From the NCBI GenBank assembly GCA_905193145.1, contig CAJJNP010000080.1:1-13622 (forward strand): DNA of 13,622 nt. Direction: 5' to 3'. Origin of the DNA: an uncultured Odoribacter sp. (GTDB lineage Bacteria > Bacteroidota > Bacteroidia > Bacteroidales > Marinifilaceae). Under the pieces are notes generated by a model. It saw only the letters and a program-made list of their open reading frames with translations, was not told where the DNA came from and made no database searches. Shown here piece by piece: positions 5,649 through 13,622 of the stretch (its first letter is position 1; every line of letters begins with the position of its first letter). A program made the translations under genes and the position numbers.

Positions 5649-7871
5649 CTAATTACATATCAGTTTAGAAATATGATTATCTATTTTTATTATATATATT
5701 CCGGGAGATTTTATTGGAATCTCGTTCCAGCCTTTATCACAGAGTATACTCAAAATTTGTCGTCCTTCAATACTGAAGATTTCAACCAATTGCTTGTCTT
5801 TATCACTCTGTACATAGAGGTTTCTTTCTGAAGTATAGAATTTTATGGAATCTTCTTGTTGGCGAGTGATCGTTGTAGATGTTCGTTTTTCGGTTATTGT
5901 AAAATCATCTACCAAAGCTTCTGAAGTACCAATGTTTACAATTCTGAATCTGACAGGTGCCGTGATTTCTTCATCTATGATATAGGTATTCATTTTATTC
6001 TCTGTCAGGGTAATAGTTGATCCATATGTTACCCAATTGCTGCCATTGTCTTTGGATATCTCTATTTTAATTGTTTGCGGGGGGGAAGTGGCTGTCTTTT
6101 TCCCGGCAATGAGGCTAACGGATTTTATATCTTCAAGAGTATTGAATTCCATTTCTATTTTTCCTCTTTTGATAGAAGCTACCCGTAATCCGTTTCCCAT
6201 ATTGGTTTCTGTAGTGGCGTAAGTTATTGCATTTGAGAAGTTCCAACTGCCCAGTATTCCGCTTACGTTTTCTTGATTCCAGTTAGGTTTGGAGATACTT
6301 TCAAAAGTTTCTACCAATCGATTGTATGAGGTTTTGTTGACAGTGAAAGATATTATATTATTTTCTTCTTTAATATTCAAAAGGGAGGTTTCCGTAGGAG
6401 TACCGGTCCAGCTTCTTAAGGAAGGGGTTGTGTCATCTGTCAATGATTCACGCTGAGTTGTTCCGGGAAAAGTGTTCCCTCCTCCATCTGCCAATGAATT
6501 ATTGGCTCTTATAAGTTCATAATATACGTGATTGGGGTTATTGTTAATGGTATTCTGTATCCATACATTCGGATTAGTTGAATCTACTCGAAAAACCAAC
6601 ATACCTTTTCCTGGCAAGTATTTGTCCCATCCCTCCTGAATTCTGTTTTCCAGAATAAAAAACTCTTTGGGTACTGCTGAATTTATGCGGAAACTTTCAT
6701 TAGAGGTAGTCAATGGAGGTAAAGTATAATTTCCCGATTCTTTTATTAATTCAGGCGATGCCCAACCAATGGCATAACGTTCGAAAGCAGAGTAGCTACA
6801 GGGGGTTCTTCCATTATTCAGATATCCTCCGCTTGCCATTAAAGACCAATCGCCCGGATGCGGTGCAGAACCATTTTCTTCATAGTCGGTATCGTAAAAA
6901 TCCGGTAACCCTAATACGTGGCTAAACTCATGACAGATAGTGCCTATACCGTCTCTGATCTTATTATTCTCTCTTCCGGCCAGTTCTGTAGAGCATGCAT
7001 AGCGATTACAATAAACTCCGTCCAATTTTACACGACTGTAATTTAAAGCATAAGCATGAGGCCAAATGAAATCAGCATTATTTCCTGCATGAGATCCTCC
7101 TCCTGCAAAAATTACATATATCATATCCACTTCTCCATCATCATTTAAATCATAATTAGAGAAATCTACAAATTGGTCTGCTTTTATGCAAGCATCACGA
7201 ACTAAAGCCTGTCCATTGTCTGATCCCAATGCATCTGTTTGTTTATAGTCTAAGGTTACAGGACCCACAATATCAAACTGCGGTTCGAATATTCCTCTTG
7301 AAGTATCATAGAAGTAATCTCTTACGCTACCGGTAAAATCATCTTCTCGATAATTGGGTTGATTGATGGTCGCATCGAATAATTCTCTTGAATTATTGGG
7401 CAAGAATGAGCGGTCGGTAAATTGAGCCAGAATAATAATTCCTTTAAATTGTGTTGAAGAAATTCGTTTTAAACTGTTCTCTCTTATCAAAGAATTTGCC
7501 AGAGAACGGCTGAGCTTGGGCTTTGATTGCCTGGAGTGTAAATACCGTTTGACGGAATTTAAGAAGAGAACTTCATCATTGCTACGTTCAGTCGGATCTT
7601 TCGCTGTATATTTTCCGGGAAGGATATTTTCATCATGATTTTGTACTGCATATTTGTAAAAACCATCTGGAGATTTTATAATTGTATATCCATCTGTTGT
7701 TGTTATAAAATGTAAGAATTCATCTCCATGCAATTTTGCATGAAATTCTTTTCCGTCCGGTTGTTGTAGCTTAAAAGGCGTCGGATCAGCAGGTATTGCC
7801 CAGATATTTCCTACCTGTGTGATGAGGAAACAGATAAGAACCCAATTTAATATATTACGGAAATTCTTCAT
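5649..7871 (-). CDS. Secreted M6-family metalloprotease with C-terminal sorting-like domain
   Basis: This is a zinc endopeptidase of family M6 (immune inhibitor A type), 740 residues. A signal peptide covers about residues 1-25 with likely cleavage after IWA. A propeptide-like region follows (QPDGKEFHAKLHGDEFLHFI at 37-56, then TTTDGY), typical of bacterial M6 proteins. The catalytic domain (about 140-515) has NDDGEVD with VIFAGG (243-258), then HEFSHVLGLPD (314-324; His314, His318, Glu315, and Asp324 as probable third ligand) and the Met-turn segment DWSLM (341-345). Residues about 516-660 look like a beta-sandwich of the kind that binds glycans or proteins. Residues about 675-740 resemble a type IX secretion type A sorting domain (VEIFSIEGRQI, PGIYIIKI). 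It is the last gene of the SusC/SusD unit, 91 bases from the lipoprotein gene, with a hairpin between. A C7 run lies in codons 596-598. The family is sure; substrate and export route are not. Confidence 0.93.
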   Translation of the reverse strand: MKNFRNILNWVLICFLITQVGNIWAIPADPTPFKLQQPDGKEFHAKLHGDEFLHFITTTDGYTIIKSPDGFYKYAVQNHDENILPGKYTAKDPTERSNDEVLFLNSVKRYLHSRQSKPKLSRSLANSLIRENSLKRISSTQFKGIIILAQFTDRSFLPNNSRELFDATINQPNYREDDFTGSVRDYFYDTSRGIFEPQFDIVGPVTLDYKQTDALGSDNGQALVRDACIKADQFVDFSNYDLNDDGEVDMIYVIFAGGGSHAGNNADFIWPHAYALNYSRVKLDGVYCNRYACSTELAGRENNKIRDGIGTICHEFSHVLGLPDFYDTDYEENGSAPHPGDWSLMASGGYLNNGRTPCSYSAFERYAIGWASPELIKESGNYTLPPLTTSNESFRINSAVPKEFFILENRIQEGWDKYLPGKGMLVFRVDSTNPNVWIQNTINNNPNHVYYELIRANNSLADGGGNTFPGTTQRESLTDDTTPSLRSWTGTPTETSLLNIKEENNIISFTVNKTSYNRLVETFESISKPNWNQENVSGILGSWNFSNAITYATTETNMGNGLRVASIKRGKIEMEFNTLEDIKSVSLIAGKKTATSPPQTIKIEISKDNGSNWVTYGSTITLTENKMNTYIIDEEITAPVRFRIVNIGTSEALVDDFTITEKRTSTTITRQQEDSIKFYTSERNLYVQSDKDKQLVEIFSIEGRQILSILCDKGWNEIPIKSPGIYIIKIDNHISKLICN

Positions 7872-7900
7872 AATAAATAGGTGTGTTTTGCGATTTAGGG

Positions 7901-7931
7901 AAATAAAATAAGGCAGGCCTCTTTGCCTGCC
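7901..7931 (-). terminator. Hairpin with T-rich tail between lipoprotein and protease genes
   Basis: On the minus strand GGCAGGC and GCCTGCC (arms at 7931-7925 and 7918-7912) form a perfect 7-bp GC-rich stem with a 6-base loop, followed by a T-rich tail (plus-strand 7901-7911). It stands 31 bases after the lipoprotein stop codon and 40 bases before the protease ATG. No TAnnTTTG box follows it, so the protease is probably reached by partial read-through or after RNA processing at the stem. Confidence 0.7.
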
Positions 7932-7962
7932 CTATTATTAAATTTGAATAGCTCTACTATTG

Positions 7963-8937
7963 TTATTCTATCGGTGCGAATAACGCATTGGCTTCTACAT
8001 GTGAAATCATAAGAGCATAACCCGTTTTTTCAGCTTTATGCCTGATATAGATATAACATACTTTATTCTCGAAATCAGATAAGTCCACAGTGTGCATTTT
8101 GTTTACAGTATCTTTATTTAGAGTAGCTTTGTAATAAATTTTAGCTGCATCGGCCTGCTCTTTTGTTTCGATAGGTGATTCGGATGCGATAATTTCAAAA
8201 GAGTCAAAATAGATATCACTCGTTTGAACCGGCATTGCTCCGTACGAATAGGGTAAAAACGTAAATTCCGGAAATACACCGTCTGTAAAATCGGCAGTAC
8301 ATTCTATCAAGTCATCAGCAGCTAAGAGAGCGCCAGTATTGCCATCTATTGACCAAAGAAGCATTGCAAAAGATGCGTCATTAACTAATCCCAACTCCCA
8401 AGAACTTACGTTTCCGGCTTGAAAACCATCATCGGCACCGAGATTTATAAATGCCAAATTTTGGAGGAAGCTGGTAGTACTAAAGTTTTCATATACAACC
8501 GGGGCTCTATCCCAAGCCTTATCTGTTGTCAGTTTCTTAGCTTCTCCAAAAGCTACCCCTTCACGGTTCTGTGCATATGCACAATAATAGTATTCTTTTT
8601 GTGCTTCCAGTTCTTTTATAGTTACCACGTTTGTTTCTCCTACTTTGCGTGAATTCGATGGATAAACTACTCCATGAATTAAATCTAACTGATCTTGTGA
8701 GGTGGCCAGTACTATACCTTGCTGTATGACGGTATCCAGTGCATTGTTACTCGTTGTTTTCATACTCAGCTTTAGTGCTGTGCCATAGTTACCTAATGCT
8801 TCACCCGTTTCAACTATTGCCAATTTACTGGAGTCGAAAACCGGATTATAGTCTTCTTTCTTTTCTTCGCTACATGCAGCAAACAAAATAGAGACACAAG
8901 CAAAGGAAAAGAATATATTATATATCTTATTTTTCAT
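7963..8937 (-). CDS. Probable surface lipoprotein with Ig/FnIII-like domain, SusE/F position
   Basis: The gene sits third in the unit, where Sus systems carry surface-binding lipoproteins. From the ATG at 8937 the product has 324 residues and starts with a standard lipoprotein signal: MKNKIYN, a hydrophobic core, and lipobox FAAC with Cys22. The residues after Cys are SEEKKED, an acidic/lysine cluster like the Bacteroidota lipoprotein export signal for display on the cell surface. Residues about 30-125 look like an Ig/FnIII-type beta domain ending in YYYCAYAQNREGVAFGEAKK, a pattern common in such domains. Residues about 135-324 are another beta-rich domain that I do not recognise. An upstream ATG at 8970, preceded by AAGGA, would add 11 residues including an Asp, giving a poor signal peptide; I prefer 8937. 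Ligand binding is inferred from position only. Confidence 0.8.
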   Translation of the reverse strand: MKNKIYNIFFSFACVSILFAACSEEKKEDYNPVFDSSKLAIVETGEALGNYGTALKLSMKTTSNNALDTVIQQGIVLATSQDQLDLIHGVVYPSNSRKVGETNVVTIKELEAQKEYYYCAYAQNREGVAFGEAKKLTTDKAWDRAPVVYENFSTTSFLQNLAFINLGADDGFQAGNVSSWELGLVNDASFAMLLWSIDGNTGALLAADDLIECTADFTDGVFPEFTFLPYSYGAMPVQTSDIYFDSFEIIASESPIETKEQADAAKIYYKATLNKDTVNKMHTVDLSDFENKVCYIYIRHKAEKTGYALMISHVEANALFAPIE

Positions 8938-8980
8938 AATCTTGTTTTTATCATTATACAATTTTCTCATTTTTCCTTAT

Positions 8981-10459
8981 TTAAGGATTTTGATCGGCTT
9001 CTGAGATAGATTCGTTCTCTTGAATTTCTCTTAATGGAATCTGGTATAAGAATTTCCAATCGCCGGCTTCTATTTTTAACTTGGCTGCATCAAAATAGTT
9101 AGATCCTGCATAAGTACGGTCCACTCCTTTTTTCAAGCGTAAATGGTCATATAGCGCAAAGCCTTCGCCCCAAAGTTCCAGGCGTCTTTGGGTATATACA
9201 TCGTCTACTGTGACAGATGCTTTATTCCATGACGGGTCACGGTTTACCATTAAGTCTTTCAATACAATGGCGGCTTCTGTTCCTTTATTCAAGTGCGCGA
9301 GAGCTTCTGCTTCTGTAAGATACATTTCGGACACGCGCATAAATACATTATCGGCCATCCAACTGGCAGCATATTTAAATTTCAAGTTAGTATAAGGAGG
9401 ATATACTGCCGTTGCGTCTTCGGGACTAACGAATTGAGCCAGACGGGCATCTGTCGAAGAGAAGTTACTATACAGTTTTGCATCCATCTTTATATAATAA
9501 CCACTTTTGCCACCGTAGCCTATACCAGTAGTGCAAATCCATGAAGAGAATGATGCAAATCCCAAAATATTGTCATTTGCTGTTGTTACATCCATTCCCC
9601 ACATCCATTCTTTGTTATTAATTTCATTAAAACCGTCGGTGGCAATTTCAGTTGTATTCATCAAAGAATACCCACTTCTGGCAGCTTTTGCCATATCAAT
9701 TGCTTTTTGCCATTCATTCATTACTAAATATGTACGCGAAAGTAGACCTTGTGCCACACTTTTATCAATCCTTCCTTTATCTGTACCTCTATCCCATCCA
9801 TCCAAGAAATTGATGGCTTTCAGATAGTCTTTCTCTATTTGATCGTACACGTCTGCCACAGGGACACGACCTCTACGGCTTTCCCCTTCGGATGTAGTGA
9901 TGATCAAGGGTACACCCGGTTGATTTTCATTACCTTTGTAAGTCTGTTGATACATCTGAATCAAATAACTGTATGATAAGGCTCTGAATGTCAACGCTTG
10001 TCCTTTAATCGCATGTAATTCCGCATCAAGGCTTTCATCCGGAATTTTTTCAATTATCGCGTTGGCATTATTAACCATCGTATAAAAGAAATTCCAATAT
10101 CCGAATGTGCGCACATAAGGTTCGTCGCGATAATCGAACAAGTGATCGAATTTAAACCATCCGTTTACGTGCAGAGCCATATCGTCGCTCATGATATCGC
10201 TCATCAAAAAGAAACTTTGAAAACCATAATCACAATGTTGATATTGTCCGTCTGTACCCGATTTGGTTTGAAAGTCTGCATATAATCCTTTTAGTAAGGG
10301 TTCTACTATGGTTACTAATTTATCCGGATTATTTTTCGCCAGTTCATTCATTGCATCTCCGGTTGCTACATCCGTCGGATTAGTTGTTAGGTAGTCCTCT
10401 CCACAAGATACAACTGTGGCAGCGAATAAGGCTATTATTAATGATTTTATAATCTTCAT
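8981..10459 (-). CDS. SusD/RagB-family nutrient-binding outer-membrane lipoprotein
   Basis: SusD-type proteins form a hinged lid on the SusC channel at the cell surface and bind the substrate to be imported. From the ATG at 10459 the protein has 492 residues with a lipoprotein signal (MKIIKSL, hydrophobic core, VVSC with Cys19, then GEDYL). The N-terminal helical SusD domain includes SDIMSDDMALH and WNFFYTMVNNANAII, then the family helix KGQALTFRALSYSYLIQMY (about 152-170). The C-terminal RagB/SusD domain includes SEMYLTEAEALAHL (about 377-390), RRLELWGEG (425-433), IPLREIQEN (474-482) and the usual final QNP. An ATG three codons upstream (10468) is possible, but it puts Asp in the n-region. 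It follows the SusC gene by 13 bases (4 with the alternative start), so translation is likely linked. Substrate cannot be read from the sequence. Confidence 0.95.
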   Translation of the reverse strand: MKIIKSLIIALFAATVVSCGEDYLTTNPTDVATGDAMNELAKNNPDKLVTIVEPLLKGLYADFQTKSGTDGQYQHCDYGFQSFFLMSDIMSDDMALHVNGWFKFDHLFDYRDEPYVRTFGYWNFFYTMVNNANAIIEKIPDESLDAELHAIKGQALTFRALSYSYLIQMYQQTYKGNENQPGVPLIITTSEGESRRGRVPVADVYDQIEKDYLKAINFLDGWDRGTDKGRIDKSVAQGLLSRTYLVMNEWQKAIDMAKAARSGYSLMNTTEIATDGFNEINNKEWMWGMDVTTANDNILGFASFSSWICTTGIGYGGKSGYYIKMDAKLYSNFSSTDARLAQFVSPEDATAVYPPYTNLKFKYAASWMADNVFMRVSEMYLTEAEALAHLNKGTEAAIVLKDLMVNRDPSWNKASVTVDDVYTQRRLELWGEGFALYDHLRLKKGVDRTYAGSNYFDAAKLKIEAGDWKFLYQIPLREIQENESISEADQNP

Positions 10460-10472
10460 ATCCTGCATTTAT

Positions 10473-13400
10473 TTAAAAGTTAATGTTGAAGCCAAAAGAT
10501 ACAGTACGGATTGCTGCATAAACTCCGTAATCAATAGTACCGTCCAGATTCTGTCTGGGATCAAGCCCTGTACGTTTTGATAAAAGCCAAACGTTATCAG
10601 CTACAGCAAAAAGTCTTAATGATTCGATTCCCAATTTTTGTGTATACATTTTTGGGAAACTATATCCTAATGATATATTTTTGATATTGAAATAATCACC
10701 TCTTGTCAAGAATCGGTCGGACATAGCCGAAAGATTCTGAGTACTCAATTGTACTCTTGGAACAGTTGCTTGTGGATTTTCCGGAGTCCATCTTCCAAAG
10801 ATGTCAGTTGACCAGTTTGAACCTTCTTGTCCACCGCCCATCAATGAAGAGTAGCCGCTATCATATACATAACCTCCGATAGAGAAAGCTGTGTTGATAT
10901 TCAAGTCAAATCCATAGGCTGTTAAAGAAGTTGATAGACCGCCGTATACATCGGGTAGGGACGATTTGCCGGTTTCGTAACGTGTTGCATCATTAGGGTT
11001 GGCTGTTGTTGTAGTGCTTACATTCCCATCTTTGTCTGTTACATCACGATAGTACAATGCTTCACCTGTGTTAGAATCCACACCTGCATATTTGTACATG
11101 TACCAGTCATAGATTGTACCTCCTTTTTTTCTCCAGATATTTCCTGTTGCATATCCATTGGGATCCTTGCCGGTTGCTAACTTAGTAATTTCATTTTTAT
11201 AATGAGTAAGATTTAAGCTAACGTCCCATTTTATATTATTTGACTTGATAATATTAGCATTCAGTTCTACTTCGACACCGGTGTTTTTCATGTCCATATC
11301 ATTTACCCATAATACATTAGGAGAACCTTCTGATGGAGCAAGCGGTTTGCCGTAAAGCAAATCGGTCGTTTTTTTGATGAAGAATTCCACGCTTCCTGTA
11401 ATGCGATCTAAAAAGCCGAATTCTGCGCCGATATTAAAGTTGTTACTCTTTTCCCAAGTGATTTCTTTATTTCCTCTCCATACTTTTACACCACCAGGTT
11501 TTCCATCTTGTGCAACAACTTCGTATTGATCCATATAAGGCGTATTATTACCGATATTATCATTTCCTTGTGTACCATAACTTGCTTTTAATTTCAGATC
11601 TGTCAGGAAATCCACATCTGCCAACCAACTCTCTTCTTTCATTCTCCAAGAGGCGCCGGCTGACCAGAAGTTTCCCCAACGATTGTCCGGATGAAATTTA
11701 GAAGAACCATCACGGCGGTAACTTCCACTTAGATAATATTTATCATTATAGTCATATTGAACGCGACCGAAGAAACCTTCCAGACGATAATCGTTTTTAT
11801 ATGAAGAGGCTGATTTTATATCCGCACCGTTGTTTAACTCCGGATTTCCGGGCATATAAAATTGTTCTTTTCTGGCTCCAAGATAATTTACGTTATCTGC
11901 TTTAACTTCATGTCCCAGCAACACGTCTACATTGTGGCTGTTAAATCTATGAATCCAAGACAATAATTGATTGGTATTGAGTACAAAATATCTTTGAGAT
12001 TCTTTTGTGGAACGTCCGTTTACATCTTTTGCATCACCTGCAATCGGTGTTTGGAATACAATTTTATTAGTAGTGAAATTATCAATACTCAAATTGGCTG
12101 TGAATTTGAAATCTTTGAGGAATTTAACCTCGCCATATACACGTGCGCTTAAATTGTCTACAGTTGTTTCACGAATATCGTTTATCATCGTATTATACGG
12201 GTTTGTACCTGTATTGTACGGTCTTTTACGATCTCCGTCACCCCAGTCTAACAGGTTTTCTCCCGTCGTTGGGTTGGTCATGATATTTCCCTGCGCATCA
12301 CGTTCCCAGATCGGATAAATAGGTGCAATACCTTGTGCAAAAGAAAACATGCTTGAAGCGTATGAGCTTGCAATAGTTGCATTCGTTGATGTTTGACCAT
12401 AAGCTACATTAAATCCTGTTTTTAACCAGTCGTTAGCCTGATGGTCTAAGTTGATACGTCCTGAATAACGTCTGAAATCGGAATTACGAAGATATGATTC
12501 GTCATCCAAATAGTTTAATGAAGCAAAGAATGTTGTTTTCTCATTACCTCCGCTAAGTGATAGATTGTACTCTTGGCGTAAGCCATTTTTGAATGGATCT
12601 TTCTGCCAGTCGTCATGATATAGTAGTTGGGCACTTGGATTCAAACGTCCTGTCACCGGATCTATTAACATATCATTGGCTACATTATAACTATTGTATC
12701 CTAAACGATCTATAAGAGTTTTTGATGCGTAGATACCAGCTTGGAGTGGCTCTAATCCTAAGGTTCCGTACATTGCTTCATGCTTGATAGCTTCCCAAAA
12801 CATCTCATAATACTCACCTTCATCCCTGATAGTGTTATATGGTTTTACGGCTCTTGAATTAATACCCCATTTAGCTTCTAATGATATTTTTGTTTTACCA
12901 GAATTACCTTTTTTTGTTGTGACAATGATAACTCCGTTGGCACCACGAGCACCATACATAGAGTTTGCTGCTGCATCTTTCAATACAGTCATGGACTCGA
13001 TATCCTGATTATTTATGGAGTTTAGAGAGCCTTCATAAGGAACACCGTCTACTACGATAAGCGGGGCCTTGGATGCTGATATGGAGCCTACTCCACGTAC
13101 ATAAATTGAAGATGAAGATCCGGGCTGACCCGAAGATGAAGTGGTCTGTACGCCAGCTACAGCGCCTTCTAATGCTTTAGAAAGGTTGGAAACTTGCATC
13201 TTTTCGATCTTGTCTTTTTTCACAGTACCGGCAGAACCTGTGAATGAAGATTTTTTGGCAGTACCGTAAGCTACTACCATTACTTCGTCAATTACTTGTG
13301 AATCAGACTTTAATATCACCTTTACAGTCGGTTTGATCGCCACTTCCTGTGTCTGCATTCCGATGTAAGAAATCTGCAAAGTCTTTGCAGAACTTGGTAC

Positions 13401-13595
13401 GCTCGACAAAGTAAAATTACCATCTACATCAGTTATAGTACCTAAATTGGTACCTTTTACTAATACAGAGGCCCCAACAACTGGTTGCCCATCTTCTTCA
13501 GAAATCACAACACCTGTAACCTTCTGAGTCTGGGCAGTTACTAGACCTATACTTACAAAAAGGCAGGTCAATAACAGCATTAATTTTCTTTTCAT
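10473..13595 (-). CDS. SusC/RagA-family TonB-dependent outer-membrane transporter
   Basis: This is the large outer-membrane beta-barrel that imports oligomeric nutrients under its SusD lid, using TonB-ExbBD energy. The 1040 residues begin with a signal peptide cleaved probably after VTA (21). A carboxypeptidase-D regulatory-like domain (about 26-98) follows, then a TonB-box-like segment DEVMVVAYG (103-111), the plug (about 115-230) with LIVVDGVPYEG (179-189) and the SusC signature ARGANGVIIVTTKKG (216-230), then the barrel to the terminal Phe (NINF). There is no N-terminal secretin/TonB short N-terminal domain, so it is not of the kind that signals to an anti-sigma factor; regulation must come from elsewhere, and no regulator is in the window. 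It is the first gene of the unit. The ATG at 13595 follows AAGAGAG; its promoter lies beyond the right edge. Confidence 0.97.
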   Translation of the reverse strand: MKRKLMLLLTCLFVSIGLVTAQTQKVTGVVISEEDGQPVVGASVLVKGTNLGTITDVDGNFTLSSVPSSAKTLQISYIGMQTQEVAIKPTVKVILKSDSQVIDEVMVVAYGTAKKSSFTGSAGTVKKDKIEKMQVSNLSKALEGAVAGVQTTSSSGQPGSSSSIYVRGVGSISASKAPLIVVDGVPYEGSLNSINNQDIESMTVLKDAAANSMYGARGANGVIIVTTKKGNSGKTKISLEAKWGINSRAVKPYNTIRDEGEYYEMFWEAIKHEAMYGTLGLEPLQAGIYASKTLIDRLGYNSYNVANDMLIDPVTGRLNPSAQLLYHDDWQKDPFKNGLRQEYNLSLSGGNEKTTFFASLNYLDDESYLRNSDFRRYSGRINLDHQANDWLKTGFNVAYGQTSTNATIASSYASSMFSFAQGIAPIYPIWERDAQGNIMTNPTTGENLLDWGDGDRKRPYNTGTNPYNTMINDIRETTVDNLSARVYGEVKFLKDFKFTANLSIDNFTTNKIVFQTPIAGDAKDVNGRSTKESQRYFVLNTNQLLSWIHRFNSHNVDVLLGHEVKADNVNYLGARKEQFYMPGNPELNNGADIKSASSYKNDYRLEGFFGRVQYDYNDKYYLSGSYRRDGSSKFHPDNRWGNFWSAGASWRMKEESWLADVDFLTDLKLKASYGTQGNDNIGNNTPYMDQYEVVAQDGKPGGVKVWRGNKEITWEKSNNFNIGAEFGFLDRITGSVEFFIKKTTDLLYGKPLAPSEGSPNVLWVNDMDMKNTGVEVELNANIIKSNNIKWDVSLNLTHYKNEITKLATGKDPNGYATGNIWRKKGGTIYDWYMYKYAGVDSNTGEALYYRDVTDKDGNVSTTTTANPNDATRYETGKSSLPDVYGGLSTSLTAYGFDLNINTAFSIGGYVYDSGYSSLMGGGQEGSNWSTDIFGRWTPENPQATVPRVQLSTQNLSAMSDRFLTRGDYFNIKNISLGYSFPKMYTQKLGIESLRLFAVADNVWLLSKRTGLDPRQNLDGTIDYGVYAAIRTVSFGFNINF

Positions 13596-13606
13596 AAATT
13601 CTCTCT

Positions 13607-13621
13607 TAAAGTTTAACTTTA
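13607..13621. repeat. 15-base palindrome just upstream of the SusC-type gene
   Basis: TAAAGTTTAACTTTA is a perfect inverted repeat with 7-base arms around one central base, ending 11 bases before the start codon at 13595. It could be an operator or a leader hairpin that acts on the whole four-gene unit. It is cut off from its wider context by the window edge, and AT-rich palindromes this short also arise by chance. Confidence 0.4.
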
Positions 13622-13622
13622 C

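Noticed and set aside
8938..8970. Upstream start of the third lipoprotein with a good AAGGA
   Set aside because: It would put an acidic 11-residue extension before a normal lipoprotein signal peptide. It remains possible and is noted in the gene entry.
11123..11129. A7 run (coding strand) in the SusC gene as a frameshift or slippage site
   Set aside because: The frame is intact on both sides, Lys-Lys codons in AT-rich genes often make such runs, and no stimulatory structure or alternative product is evident.
12007..12318. 103-codon open frame on the plus strand inside the SusC gene
   Set aside because: It is antisense to strongly conserved coding sequence, with no promoter and no recognisable product; the same applies to other antisense frames such as 138-383 and 9531-9827.
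1..13622. CRISPR arrays, tRNA or rRNA genes, complete insertion sequences, integrases
   Set aside because: I saw no regularly spaced repeats, no tRNA- or rRNA-like sequence, and no transposase or recombinase gene.

Overview
The window looks like a chromosomal segment of a Bacteroides species or close relative. It is AT-rich, it carries a SusC/SusD pair, its signal peptides and lipoprotein signals are of Bacteroidota type, and three intergenic spots carry the Bacteroides -7 promoter element (TAnnTTTG) in place of a clear E. coli-type -10 box. Start sites mostly lack strong Shine-Dalgarno sequences, which also fits this phylum. I cannot name the species from sequence alone.

Positions 1-5336 are mainly housekeeping genes around a divergent promoter region at 1672-1784. 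To the left, on the minus strand, lie thymidine kinase (tdk) and an AI-2E/PerM-type membrane protein. The last conserved codons of that membrane protein are interrupted by two in-frame stops right at the window edge. To the right, on the plus strand, run an acidic Bacteroidales protein of unknown function, the 16S rRNA methyltransferase gene rsmI, a coiled-coil lipoprotein resembling the Cbp1 collagen-binding family, a YjjG-type HAD nucleotidase coupled to it by a 1-base overlap, and a MarC-family membrane protein with its own promoter.

Positions 5337-5648 are non-coding and separate two convergent units. They hold a set of nested inverted repeats, including two terminator-like hairpins, and look like a small non-autonomous repeat element or a composite terminator.

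Positions 5649-13595 are a four-gene minus-strand unit, read from right to left: a SusC/RagA TonB-dependent outer-membrane channel, a SusD/RagB lipoprotein lid, a probable surface lipoprotein with an Ig/FnIII-like domain, and a secreted M6-family metalloprotease with a C-terminal beta-sandwich and a type IX-like sorting domain. No carbohydrate-active enzyme and no regulator is present. The simplest reading is a protein or peptide acquisition locus: the protease cuts a protein outside the cell, the lipoprotein and SusD capture the products, and SusC imports them using TonB energy. A terminator-like hairpin between the lipoprotein and protease genes suggests the protease is made at a lower or separately set level. 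The promoter of the unit lies beyond the right edge. This locus is the most interesting part of the window. Its substrate and its protease secretion route are open questions.
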